A stretch of 64,000 bases of DNA from an uncultured Porticoccus sp. (lineage in GTDB: Bacteria; Pseudomonadota; Gammaproteobacteria; Pseudomonadales; Porticoccaceae), in contig NZ_CAJXST010000010.1 in NCBI RefSeq assembly GCF_913061305.1, forward strand, positions 27,444 to 91,443, given 5' to 3'. Of the stretch, positions 49,495 through 58,190 are shown in pieces. The translations under genes and the position numbers were made by a program. Position 1 is the first letter of the stretch; each line of letters begins with the position of its first letter. Below the pieces are notes generated by a model. That model was not told where the DNA came from. It made no database searches and saw nothing but the letters and a program-made list of their open reading frames with translations.

Positions 49495-50527
49495 CGCTTG
49501 AGTCCTGGGTATGTGTTTGGTGGCGCGACCATTCCCGTTTTACCTGCTGCAGGAACTTGGTGTTCCAGGAGCCATAGAGCTGGCCGCTATCTCGCCAGTA
49601 CAAGACAAATTCCGGTACCAGGCGTTCGGCAAAATCGCGCGGGATATTCGCCAACGTCAGCACCTCAAAAAGCTCTTCCCTGGGCTGCCAGTCCGCCGCC
49701 AGTGGGCGGGGCATGGTGTCCTGCTCCATCGTGTGTGTGAATCTGGCCCACTGGCGTTTCACATGCATGATAAAGCGGCTGTTCCAGGTGCTGGAGGATT
49801 CGCCCCGCTCCAGCCAGTAGAGGACAAACTCGGGGATGGCGTCCTCGACAAAATTACGGTTGATGGCCGCCTGTTGGGTAAGAATATCCATGGCATCCTG
49901 TGAGGGTTGCCAGTCCCGGCTCATAAGCGTGTCCTGACCGCGCCTGGCCGTTTCCGTCTGCTGTGCCCGCCAGAGACGCAGTACATGCTTGATAAATTTT
50001 GAGCCCCAGCTGTAGCGCGGCTCGCCACGCTCCGTCCAGTAAGTAATGAACTCCGGCAACTGGTCGGCAATGAACGCCGCTGGAATGTTGTACTGGGCCA
50101 GTTGTTGCAGAACGTCATTTTCCGGCCGCCAGTCAGGGGGTATGGGCCGGGTACTTTGGTGTGCAGGGGTTGCCGGAAGTGTGGCGGGAAATTCGCCGTG
50201 CTTCGTTGTATTGGTATTGCCGGCACACTGCTCATTAAAGGCAAAGCGCAATAGATTGCCCTCGGTCAGGGGGGGCGATGCTACCAGCAGAATGCCCTTG
50301 TCCCGAAGATTGCCGACGACTCGTTGCAGGTCAGCGAGACACCAAAAGGGGGTAAATTTCTGCAGTTGCCCGCTATCGATATTGAGCCACTCGTAGTCGC
50401 CCTGCCGTTCGGGCTTGCCATGACACATCAGCTCATTGAGTAATTGCAGTAAAACTGTCTCCTCCAGGCCAATGGTAGCGGCCAGGGAGGGAGAAATAAT
50501 GAGCGGTTTTTCCGGGAGCAGTGACAT
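49403..50527 (-). CDS. DnaT-like primosomal protein with three DnaT C-terminal repeats
   Basis: 374 aa. The N-terminal 100 residues are winged-helix-like, ISPSLAATIGLEETVLLQLL, similar to replisome organiser N-domains. Then come three copies of the DnaT ssDNA-binding domain: residues 129-189, 202-264 and 277-336, each beginning with a DWxP motif and holding PEFxxYWxxRG and SWxxKFIxHVxRxW (spacing 73-75 residues). E. coli DnaT has one copy. The C-terminal tail is Ser/Arg-rich. Followed by the lambda P-like gene in overlap, it seems a phage-like organiser plus loader pair used by the host, a proposal that needs testing. Confidence 0.78.
   Translation of the reverse strand: MSLLPEKPLIISPSLAATIGLEETVLLQLLNELMCHGKPERQGDYEWLNIDSGQLQKFTPFWCLADLQRVVGNLRDKGILLVASPPLTEGNLLRFAFNEQCAGNTNTTKHGEFPATLPATPAHQSTRPIPPDWRPENDVLQQLAQYNIPAAFIADQLPEFITYWTERGEPRYSWGSKFIKHVLRLWRAQQTETARRGQDTLMSRDWQPSQDAMDILTQQAAINRNFVEDAIPEFVLYWLERGESSSTWNSRFIMHVKRQWARFTHTMEQDTMPRPLAADWQPREELFEVLTLANIPRDFAERLVPEFVLYWRDSGQLYGSWNTKFLQQVKREWSRHQTHTQDSSDGKQQRSDRPGSTRSRTLVDELSDRSWATP
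49520..50143 (-). repeat. three tandem DnaT-domain repeats in coding DNA
   Basis: Copies map to about 49961-50143, 49736-49924 and 49520-49699, each 180-190 bases, separated by linkers of 36 bases. They are diverged at protein level, so old duplications, not assembly artefacts. Confidence 0.8.
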
Positions 50528-50657
50528 GCTGACACTCTATCAGAAAGCGGTGGGCAAGTTTATCGGTCGCATTCGCTCAGAGGTGGTTTTCTATGTGGTT
50601 GCCGCATCGTTACAATAGCGCTTCAAAAAAAACAACAAACAGCAAGGTGGCAATGGA

Positions 50658-52715
50658 ATGGTTCCGAAGCAGGTCAGTTTGGTAGGAAGGCGACCAGCAA
50701 GCTGGCTTTGTTGTGTCCTGTTGTCGCTCAAATGGCTGCCGGTATTGGCCGCTTCGGTCGAGGGTTATACTGAGGATGATCTGATCGCAGACATTCCGGT
50801 GGCTTTGTCTGTCACACGACTGCCCCAGTCGGTGACCGATACCTCCATGGCCGTTTCGGTTGTTGACCGATCCATGATTAAAGCGTCCGGATTTATCGAA
50901 ATTCCCGATTTGCTGCGCCTTGTGCCGGGCTTTCAGGTCGGACTCAGCTGGCGTGATCACCATGCATCGGTGACCTATCACGGTCAGTCCGACGGTCTCT
51001 CGCGGCGTATGCAGGTTTTGCTCGACGGTCGTGTGGTGGTGGGATCACTGTTTGGGCTGGTGGATTGGGATCGGCTGGGAATCACTGTCGATGACATTGA
51101 GCGGATAGAGGTGGTTCGCGGTCCGGCGGGTGTTTCCTTCGGCTCCAATGCTTTCGTTGGCGTCATCAATATTGTGACCCAGAAACCCTACCACAATCCC
51201 GGCTGGCGGTTCAGCGCAACGACAGGCAGCCGCGACACCAGTCTGCTTGCGGCACGCTATGCCCATAGCGGTGATCAATTGGATTACCGGGCTTCCCTCA
51301 GTTACTTCAACACCGATGGCTTCCGCGGTGTCAATGACGAGTCGATCGCTCGTTCCAGTCGCTTTCAGGGGACTTTTCAGGCGACGCCTGAAACTTCCCT
51401 GGATTTTCAACTGGGTTACGCCGAGGGCCCCTGGGGTCGTGGCGGCAATGGTGTCTCTGTGGATCCTGTCGGCACCAAGGAAGCCAGCGAGCAATATGGC
51501 AGCCTCCGTCTGACCCGCACCACGGACCCTGGCAGTGCCTGGTATCTGCAGTTCGGCTTCAGCTCCGGTGAAGAAAACGATAAATTTTCTGCCGGGCTAC
51601 TGTCGGACTTACTGGGGGTCGATCCCGCCGATATTGGTGGGGTGATCCCCGGTCAACAGGAACAGGAGGTGATTGGTCGCACCTTTGACTATCAGGTTAA
51701 CCGGCGCGATATCGAGTTTCAGCAACTGTTAAATGGACAGCGCTACCGGATTGCCTGGGGCCTGGGTTATCGCAAGGATATGGTCAATAGCCTGGAAATC
51801 GTCGGCCAAAAAGAGTGGCAGGCCATGGAGACCTACCGGGCGCAGGGTAATATCGAGTACCGGTTGACTGATCAACTGTTGTTGAACGCCGGTGCCATAT
51901 ATGAAAAGAACAACATCAATCCCGGTGAGCTGTCCTGGCGGTTGGGCCTGAACTTCACCCCGACTGAGGGACAGATGTTCCGGGTCTCGGTTGCGGAGAG
52001 CTGGCGGCAACCATTTTTGGTGGAGAATTTTCACAATATTGCCGTGCGGCTGAATGACGGTACCGCGATCGAAACCGTTCAGATGGCGCCCGAGTCCATT
52101 GATGCAGAGCGGCTGCGCAGTTATGAGCTGGGCTATATCGGCAACTGGTTGGATGAACGGTTGACCGCTGAGGTCAAGCTCTATCGGGAAACCTTTGAGG
52201 ACGAAATTGAATATGTCTGGGACCCCACTTACCCGGAGGTGGCATCGATTTTTAATCAGGGCGCCATCCTTGACGTCAATGGCGGCAGTACCGCTATCGA
52301 GGGATTTGAAACCGGGGCGCGCTGGCTGGCATCCGATCGCACCCGTTTATGGCTGTCCTATGCCTACGCGGACGCCGATCAGTCCAGTTTGCCCATGGCA
52401 TTTCGCAGTCTCTATCAAACTTCAGCGACACCGCGCCACACCGCCAGCCTGTTGATGTCCCATGATCTCGGTCGCCACTGGCAGGTGAGTGCCGGTTATT
52501 ACTATCTCGACGATATGGTCTGGATTCTGTGGGGCTCCGAAACCGATGCCTATCGACGGCTTGATTTACGGATTGCCCGCCAGTTCCCGCTGCGCAATGC
52601 GGATCTCAAGCTGGAATTGATCGGTCAGAACCTCGGTGGCGATTACGTCGAGTTCAAGCAGGCCAACCGTTTTGAAACGCGGACATTTTTGCGTGCCACA
52701 CTGCAGTTTCACTGA
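50658..52715 (+). CDS. TonB-dependent outer membrane receptor
   Basis: 685 aa. Signal peptide (hydrophobic WLCCVLLSLKWLPVLAAS, about 18-34), a TonB-box-like segment, a plug with IPDLLRLVPGFQVGLSWRD and IERIEVVRGPAGVSFGSNAF, and a barrel ending RTFLRATLQFH with the terminal Phe-X typical for outer-membrane insertion. Substrate unknown. No cobalamin riboswitch or Fur box was recognised upstream; only a TACAAT (50611-50616) with a poor -35. It is unrelated in operon terms to the btuB at 54589, but both can use the TonB system at the start of the window. Confidence 0.88.
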   Translation: MVPKQVSLVGRRPASWLCCVLLSLKWLPVLAASVEGYTEDDLIADIPVALSVTRLPQSVTDTSMAVSVVDRSMIKASGFIEIPDLLRLVPGFQVGLSWRDHHASVTYHGQSDGLSRRMQVLLDGRVVVGSLFGLVDWDRLGITVDDIERIEVVRGPAGVSFGSNAFVGVINIVTQKPYHNPGWRFSATTGSRDTSLLAARYAHSGDQLDYRASLSYFNTDGFRGVNDESIARSSRFQGTFQATPETSLDFQLGYAEGPWGRGGNGVSVDPVGTKEASEQYGSLRLTRTTDPGSAWYLQFGFSSGEENDKFSAGLLSDLLGVDPADIGGVIPGQQEQEVIGRTFDYQVNRRDIEFQQLLNGQRYRIAWGLGYRKDMVNSLEIVGQKEWQAMETYRAQGNIEYRLTDQLLLNAGAIYEKNNINPGELSWRLGLNFTPTEGQMFRVSVAESWRQPFLVENFHNIAVRLNDGTAIETVQMAPESIDAERLRSYELGYIGNWLDERLTAEVKLYRETFEDEIEYVWDPTYPEVASIFNQGAILDVNGGSTAIEGFETGARWLASDRTRLWLSYAYADADQSSLPMAFRSLYQTSATPRHTASLLMSHDLGRHWQVSAGYYYLDDMVWILWGSETDAYRRLDLRIARQFPLRNADLKLELIGQNLGGDYVEFKQANRFETRTFLRATLQFH

Positions 52716-52789
52716 TATCCCCACGGTCAAACCCCCTGATCGGGGGGTATCACATGGTAGACTGAAAAGCATTTTCGGGAGATTGTTAC

Positions 52790-54160
52790 TTGGCCAGAAA
52801 GAAAACCACCGCCTATGTTTGCAACGACTGTGGTGCGGATTACACCAAATGGCAGGGGCAGTGCCCCGACTGCGGTGCATGGAATACGTTGACTGAAGTG
52901 CGTCTCGGCGCTGTTGTCACCTTGGGTAGCCGCAGTGGCGGTGGCTTTGCCGGGGCTGCCGACGGTGTGGTGAACACGCTGGCGGAAATCGATCTGGCCG
53001 ATATTCCCCGTATCAGCGCGGGTAGTCAGGAGCTGGATCTGGTGCTGGGTGGTGGGCTGGTGCCCGGATCCTGCATTCTGGTGGGCGGCGAGCCGGGCGC
53101 GGGGAAAAGCACCTTGCTGCTGCAGACCCTCTGCAAACTGGCAGAGAGTCAGGTGGCGCTCTATGTCACCGGTGAAGAATCCCCGCAACAGGTCGCCATG
53201 CGGGCCCATCGCCTGGGTCTGCCGGTAAACCGGTTGCAGATTATGGCAGAGACCTCCGTGGAAACCGTTTGTGCCACCGCCGCGCGAGTGCGGCCCAAAA
53301 TTCTGGTGGTTGATTCCATTCAGGTCATGCAGCTTGAGGAGATTGCCTCGGCGCCCGGCAGCGTTTCACAGGTGCGGGAATGTGCCGCAATGCTGGTTCG
53401 CTACGCAAAACAGACGGGCACAGTGTTGCTGCTGGTGGGCCATGTCACCAAGGATGGCAGTCTGGCTGGCCCCAAGGTGTTGGAGCACATGATCGATTGT
53501 TCGCTGATGCTCGAGGGAACCAGCGACAGCCATTTCCGGACCCTGCGCAGCCACAAAAATCGCTTCGGTGCGGTCAATGAGCTGGGCGTGTTTGCCATGA
53601 CCGACAGGGGGCTGCGCGAAGTGGCAAACCCCTCCGCGATCTTTTTGCAACGGGGTGATGAGGTGGCTTCCGGCAGCGTGGTCATTGTGGTCTGGGAGGG
53701 TACCCGACCTCTGTTGGTAGAGTTGCAGGCGCTGGTGGATGACAGTCACCTGAGCAACCCGAGGCGGGTGACCGTGGGGCTGGAGCACAATCGGCTGGCG
53801 ATGCTGCTGGCGGTGTTGCACCGTCACGGCGGGATCATGGTCGGTGATCAGGACGTCTTTGTGAATGTAGTGGGTGGCGTCAAGGTATTGGAGACCAGTG
53901 CCGATCTGGCGCTGATCCTGGCGGTTATTTCCAGCTTCCGCGATCACCCGCTGCCCCGTGATCTGGTGGTCTTCGGCGAGGTGGGACTGTCCGGTGAGAT
54001 CAGGCCCGTGCAAAACGGTCAGGAGCGACTGCGAGAGGCCGCCAAACACGGTTTCAAGCGCGCCATTATTCCTTTTGGCAATGCGCCTCGCCAACCGATC
54101 AAGGGGATGGAAGTGATACCGGTGCGCAAACTGACCGATGCGCTGGATGCCCTTGGCTAA
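52790..54160 (+). CDS. radA: DNA repair protein RadA
   Basis: 456 aa (E. coli 460), branch-migration ATPase in homologous recombination. Zinc finger with Cys at 11, 14, 25 and 28 (YVCNDCGADYTKWQGQCPDC), Walker A GGEPGAGKST at about 99-109, the RadA-specific KNRFG motif in SHKNRFGAVNELG, and a C-terminal Lon-like domain with HGGIMVGDQDVFVNVVGGV. Start is TTG at 52790 with GGGAG eight bases upstream; no ATG is near and MARKKTTAYVC is the usual N-terminus. Confidence 0.96.
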   Translation: MARKKTTAYVCNDCGADYTKWQGQCPDCGAWNTLTEVRLGAVVTLGSRSGGGFAGAADGVVNTLAEIDLADIPRISAGSQELDLVLGGGLVPGSCILVGGEPGAGKSTLLLQTLCKLAESQVALYVTGEESPQQVAMRAHRLGLPVNRLQIMAETSVETVCATAARVRPKILVVDSIQVMQLEEIASAPGSVSQVRECAAMLVRYAKQTGTVLLLVGHVTKDGSLAGPKVLEHMIDCSLMLEGTSDSHFRTLRSHKNRFGAVNELGVFAMTDRGLREVANPSAIFLQRGDEVASGSVVIVVWEGTRPLLVELQALVDDSHLSNPRRVTVGLEHNRLAMLLAVLHRHGGIMVGDQDVFVNVVGGVKVLETSADLALILAVISSFRDHPLPRDLVVFGEVGLSGEIRPVQNGQERLREAAKHGFKRAIIPFGNAPRQPIKGMEVIPVRKLTDALDALG

Positions 54161-54196
54161 CGCCTCCCTGTCCGCGTCTCTCATGCAAAACCCAAA

Positions 54197-54225
54197 TTGA
54201 CTTTGCCCGGTTCCGGGCGTAAATT
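54197..54225 (+). promoter_or_regulatory. sigma-70 promoter for the B12 operon
   Basis: -35 TTGACT (54197-54202), 17-base spacer, -10 TAAATT (54220-54225). Transcript would begin near 54232, just ahead of the cobalamin riboswitch. Confidence 0.68.
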
Positions 54226-54246
54226 CCTCCACCTTGCTTAGGCAAC

Positions 54247-54460
54247 AGGTTCTCGACGCAGCGTTCAGTGCGTCGGGTGAAACGGGAAGTCGGTGCGCTC
54301 CATGACGCCAGTCAAAGGCAAACCCGACACTGCCCCCGCAACGGTAATTGAGTGAACCCGCAGTACGGGTTCAAACGCCAGATCACACAGCCACTGTGCA
54401 CATGCATGGGAAGGCGATCTGGCAGGGGAAACCGCTCATGAGTCCGGAGACCGGCCTGTC
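54247..54460 (+). ncRNA. cobalamin riboswitch
   Basis: Adenosylcobalamin-type aptamer, recognised from conserved blocks in order: GGGTGAAACGGGAAGTCGGTG (54281 region), GACACTGCCCCCGCAACGGT, CACTGTGCAC, ATGGGAAGGCG, and the B12 box-like ATGAGTCCGGAGACCGGCC (about 54439-54457). It precedes btuB by about 130 bases and controls the whole uptake operon. Likely repression of expression by bound cobalamin. Confidence 0.95.
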
Positions 54461-54557
54461 GCTACGCAAACGAACCACGGGGTGTGGTTGCGTTGGTGTC
54501 GACAGTTTTCCTGTTTCATCGCCAATCATAACTCCGTGGACTGATCTCACTCAGCAC

Positions 54558-54580
54558 GCGTTCGGGGTCGAACGCCGGAG
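54558..54580 (+). promoter_or_regulatory. hairpin next to the btuB ribosome site (possible expression platform)
   Basis: Perfect 7-bp stem GCGTTCG/CGAACGC with GGGT loop (54558-54575), directly followed by CGGAG (54576-54580), the btuB Shine-Dalgarno sequence. A CTCCG at about 54530 could pair with that site. A bulged hairpin (54469-54494) lies between aptamer and this one. No T-tract, so control of translation initiation is more likely than termination (inference). Confidence 0.5.
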
Positions 54581-54588
54581 ACTTGTTA

Positions 54589-56538
54589 ATGAAAAAATTT
54601 CATCCCGTCAGTTGCCTGGCACTCCTTGTCATCTCTATTGCCAGCGCACAGGCTGCCGAAACGGCGATTGACACTGAAACCGGTAAAAATAATCTTCAGG
54701 AAGTCGTGGTCACCGCGTCCCTGGCACCGGTTCAGTTGCAGCAGACCGGCAACGCCATTCATGTTATTTCCGCCCGGGATATCGAAGTCAGTGGTGCCGC
54801 CGTGGTCAGTGACCTGTTGCGCGATGTGCCCGGTATCGCCATCAATCGGAGTGGTCCACTCGGTTCCACTACTCAGTTGAGAATGCGCGGTGCCGAAGGC
54901 AACCATGTGCTGGTGCTGGTGGATGGTGTTGAAGTGAACGACGGTGCCCAGGCCGATGAATTTAACTGGGCTCACCTGTCCACCGCCGGGATCGAACGGA
55001 TCGAGGTGGTGCGCGGTGCACAGAGCGCCCTTTGGGGCAGTGATGCGGTGGCGGGGGTGATCAATATTATTACCCGTCAGGCGGACGAGCCCTTTCAGGC
55101 ACAGGTCTTCTCCGAGGGCGGTAGTCATGGCACCAATCATACGGGCTTTACGATCGGTGCCAGTGCCGGGACGGCCCACATCAACCTCAGTGGTTCACAC
55201 CTGTCTGCCGACGGCGACAATATTTCCCGCTCTGGCAGTGAAGATGATGGCTATCGCAATAGCACTCTCAACCTCAACGCTGGCTGGCGACCGCTGGACA
55301 ACCTGGGCCTGTCCCTGACGGCCCGCCAGACCGAGGGTGAAAATGAATTTGATGGCATTGATGATCTGATTACCGGTTTGCCGGAGGACGGTGACCATGA
55401 ATCAGACTTCCGTCAGCGTTTTGTCCGCGCCCAGGCGGACTTGTCCCTGCTGGATGATCGCTGGCAGCATCGGGTCGCTCTGGCGGTCAGTCGCCACAAC
55501 AATGAAAACTATACCGATGGCGCGACTACCGGTTCTAATGCCACGCGGAAAAAACAGTACAGCTACCTCACCAGTTTCAGCTGGGATGAGCAGAGCCAGC
55601 GCCTGTCGCTGCTGCTGGAGCGGGAAACCGAGGATTTCCGCCAGCGAGGCCCCATTCTGTTCGGCGACCCGAATCAGAACCAAAGCCGCGAAACCGACAG
55701 TGTGGCACTGGAGTATCGGGTGGCGCTGTGGGACCGGCTGACATTGGGTGCCAGTGTGCGCCACGATGACAACAGCGAATTTCAGAACGCCTACACGCGG
55801 CGCTTCGATGCCAGTTACCGTATCCCCGCATCGGCCACACGTTTCCGTGCCAGCTGGGGCACAGCGGTGAAAAACCCCACGTTCTCCGAGCGTTTTGGTT
55901 TCTATACAAATTTTGTCGGCAACCCCGACCTGCGCCCGGAAAAATCCACCAGTTGGGATGTGGGTGTCGATCAATCGCTGTTTGATGACCGGTTGATGCT
56001 TGGCCTGACCTATTTCCGTGCCCGCCTGGAAAATGAAATCAACGGGTTTGTCTATGATCCCGACCACTTGGCATTCACCGCAGAGAATGTCAGTGGTAAC
56101 AGTGACCGGCAGGGTGTGGAGTTGACGTTTGATGCCAGCCTGACGCCGACCCTATCCCTCAAGGGCAGTTATACCTACACGGATGCCACCGAGCCCGACA
56201 GTGATGGTCGGGATGTGGATGAACTGCGTCGGCCCCGCCATCTCGGCAGTACGACGCTGAACTGGCAGGTGGCCGAGCGCCTCAATATCGTCCTTAATGC
56301 CCAGTACAATGGCCACCAGGATGACCAGTATTTTCCACCCTGGCCACAGCCCTCAACGCGGGTTGAGCTGGATGACTACACACTGGTGAATCTGAGTGCC
56401 CAGTACCAGGTGAGCAATTCGCTGACCATTTATACCCGGCTGGAAAACCTGCTGGATGAGGATTATGAAGAGGTTTTTGGCTATGAGACACTCGGTTTTG
56501 GTGCCATGGTGGGTGTTCGCTACAGCTTCACCCAATAA
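54589..56538 (+). CDS. btuB: vitamin B12 TonB-dependent receptor
   Basis: 649 aa (E. coli BtuB 614). Signal peptide CLALLVISIASAQAAE, TonB box-like LQEVVVTASLAP, plug with LLRDVPGIAINRSGPLGSTT and IERIEVVRGAQSALWGSDAV, barrel to the last Phe-Thr-Gln. Assigned to cobalamin because of the riboswitch upstream and the B12 genes downstream. Start is ATG at 54589 (SD GGAG eight bases before). It binds corrinoids at the cell surface and passes them, powered by TonB. Confidence 0.93.
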   Translation: MKKFHPVSCLALLVISIASAQAAETAIDTETGKNNLQEVVVTASLAPVQLQQTGNAIHVISARDIEVSGAAVVSDLLRDVPGIAINRSGPLGSTTQLRMRGAEGNHVLVLVDGVEVNDGAQADEFNWAHLSTAGIERIEVVRGAQSALWGSDAVAGVINIITRQADEPFQAQVFSEGGSHGTNHTGFTIGASAGTAHINLSGSHLSADGDNISRSGSEDDGYRNSTLNLNAGWRPLDNLGLSLTARQTEGENEFDGIDDLITGLPEDGDHESDFRQRFVRAQADLSLLDDRWQHRVALAVSRHNNENYTDGATTGSNATRKKQYSYLTSFSWDEQSQRLSLLLERETEDFRQRGPILFGDPNQNQSRETDSVALEYRVALWDRLTLGASVRHDDNSEFQNAYTRRFDASYRIPASATRFRASWGTAVKNPTFSERFGFYTNFVGNPDLRPEKSTSWDVGVDQSLFDDRLMLGLTYFRARLENEINGFVYDPDHLAFTAENVSGNSDRQGVELTFDASLTPTLSLKGSYTYTDATEPDSDGRDVDELRRPRHLGSTTLNWQVAERLNIVLNAQYNGHQDDQYFPPWPQPSTRVELDDYTLVNLSAQYQVSNSLTIYTRLENLLDEDYEEVFGYETLGFGAMVGVRYSFTQ

Positions 56539-56565
56539 GTTGTCGGCTCAGGGGAGCGGTGTGGC

Positions 56566-57261
56566 GTGACCGATTTGAGCAGACCCGGGAAAACCCGGGT
56601 GTTACTGTCCTGGAGCAGTGGCAAGGATTCCGCCTGGACGCTTTATCAATTGCAGCGGGATCCCACCGTGGAGGTGGTCGGGTTATTGACCACTTACAAT
56701 CAGGCATTTGTCCGCTCGGCCATCCACGGCGTCCGCCTGAGCCTGGTGCGCGCCCAGGCGGATGCTGCCGGCTTGCCGCTGCTGGCGATTCCCCTGCCCT
56801 GGCCGTGCAGCAATGAGCAGTATGAGCAGGCTATGCATACCGCGCTGGAGGAAGCCATACAGCAATTCTCACCCGACGCCATTGCCTTTGGTGATCTGTT
56901 TCTGGAGGACATTCGCGCCTACCGTGAAAGCCGCATGGCACAGACCGGGCTTGAGGTGTTGTTTCCGATCTGGGCTACGCCGACGGATCAACTGGCCCGA
57001 GCCATGGTCGACGGTGGCTTGCAGGCGCGTGTGACCTGTCTGGATCCCGGCAGGATGCCCCAGTCACTGGCGGGTGCCGCGTTCAATCTGGATTTTCTGA
57101 CGAAACTGCCGGCAGCGGTCGATCCCTGTGGGGAGAATGGTGAATTCCACAGCTTTGCCTGGAACGGGCCGATGTTCAAATGGCCGATACGGGTTGAGGT
57201 GGGTGAAACAGTGACCCGCGAGGGGTTTGTGTACACCGACCTGACGGAGGTGGTGGCTTGA
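56566..57261 (+). CDS. DUF71 (COG2102) PP-loop ATPase of the B12 group
   Basis: 231 aa. N-type ATP pyrophosphatase with PP-loop LSWSSGKDSAWTLYQLQ near residue 14-30 and GDLFLEDIRAYRESRMAQ. The family's diphthamide branch acts in archaea and eukaryotes; a bacterial branch found with B12 genes has been proposed to act in corrinoid salvage, perhaps amidation. This gene's place in the btuB operon supports that branch. GTG start at 56566, nine bases after GGGGAG. Confidence 0.84.
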   Translation: MTDLSRPGKTRVLLSWSSGKDSAWTLYQLQRDPTVEVVGLLTTYNQAFVRSAIHGVRLSLVRAQADAAGLPLLAIPLPWPCSNEQYEQAMHTALEEAIQQFSPDAIAFGDLFLEDIRAYRESRMAQTGLEVLFPIWATPTDQLARAMVDGGLQARVTCLDPGRMPQSLAGAAFNLDFLTKLPAAVDPCGENGEFHSFAWNGPMFKWPIRVEVGETVTREGFVYTDLTEVVA

Positions 57262-58181
57262 GAATAGTCTCGCTGTTGCCCAGCGCCACAGAGATCATCT
57301 GTGGCATTGGACTCCGTGACAGTCTGGTGGGCGTCACCCATGAATGTGATTTTCCACCCGACGTGGTGGGATTGCCGGTGGTGACTGCCTCCAGGATTCC
57401 CAAGGGGCTTGCCAGTGATGAGATCGATACGCTGGTCAGCGACCAACTGGAAACGGACAGTGCGCTGTACAGTCTGAACGAGCCGGTATTACGGCAGCTC
57501 GCCCCTGACTTGATCGTCACCCAGGCCCTTTGTGACGTCTGTGCGGTCTCTGCCGGTGAGGTGAACGACATGGCCTGTCAGTTGCCCGGTGATGTCCGGG
57601 TGATCAATCTGGAGCCCAGCTGTCTGCAGGATGTTCTGGATACGGTGTTACTGGTGGGAGAGGCGGCGGGTTGTACCGCCGCGGCCGCTACCTATCACGC
57701 CGAGCTCTGCCGCCGGGTCAATCAGGTGGCGGTCCGGACGGCGGCTGTGCCGGCGTTGCGTCCCCGAGTGGCAATTCTGGAGTGGCTCGACCCGATCTAC
57801 GATGGCGGGCACTGGTACCCGGAGCTGATTGAGCTGGCCGGTGGCACGCCCTGTTTTGGCGAACAGCAGCGGCCGTCCCGCCGCCGTTCGTGGGAGGAAT
57901 TGGTGGCTGCGGCACCGGATGTGGTGGTGGTATCACTGTGCGGATTTGACTTGCAGCGCACGGCCCTGGATATTCCCCTGCTGACAGGCAGGCCAGGTTA
58001 CGGCATGCTGCCAGCGACGGAGTCTGACCAAGTTTATATGGTAGACGGCAACAGTTATTTCAGTCGCCCCGGTCCCCGGCTGGTGGATAGTCTGGAAATA
58101 CTGGCCAATCTGCTGCACCCCGAAATTCATCCACTGCCCCGGGGTATGATGGGCGCAGTGAAAATTCCGAACACCCCCTGA
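57258..58181 (+). CDS. leaderless cobalamin-binding protein (BtuF-like)
   Basis: 307 aa of the periplasmic-binding-protein fold (COG0614) but with no signal peptide: the frame starts MRIVSLLPSATEIICGIGL, which is the mature-domain start of BtuF proteins. It is thus likely cytoplasmic. HEC (Cys-30) and ALCDVCAVSAGEV (Cys-92, Cys-95) are conserved in this subgroup in my recollection. TTG start in a TTGA overlap with the DUF71 gene. The true exported BtuF follows at 60601, so this is a second, different binding protein. Confidence 0.82.
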   Translation: MRIVSLLPSATEIICGIGLRDSLVGVTHECDFPPDVVGLPVVTASRIPKGLASDEIDTLVSDQLETDSALYSLNEPVLRQLAPDLIVTQALCDVCAVSAGEVNDMACQLPGDVRVINLEPSCLQDVLDTVLLVGEAAGCTAAAATYHAELCRRVNQVAVRTAAVPALRPRVAILEWLDPIYDGGHWYPELIELAGGTPCFGEQQRPSRRRSWEELVAAAPDVVVVSLCGFDLQRTALDIPLLTGRPGYGMLPATESDQVYMVDGNSYFSRPGPRLVDSLEILANLLHPEIHPLPRGMMGAVKIPNTP

Positions 58182-58190
58182 GGACATGCA

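Noticed and set aside
48820..50527. Prophage remnant
   Set aside because: Only two replication-like genes, intact and beside aceK; no integrase, att repeats or structural genes.
52731..52748. ACCCCC/GGGGGT hairpin after the TonB receptor gene
   Set aside because: Only six pairs and no T-tract; termination not supported.
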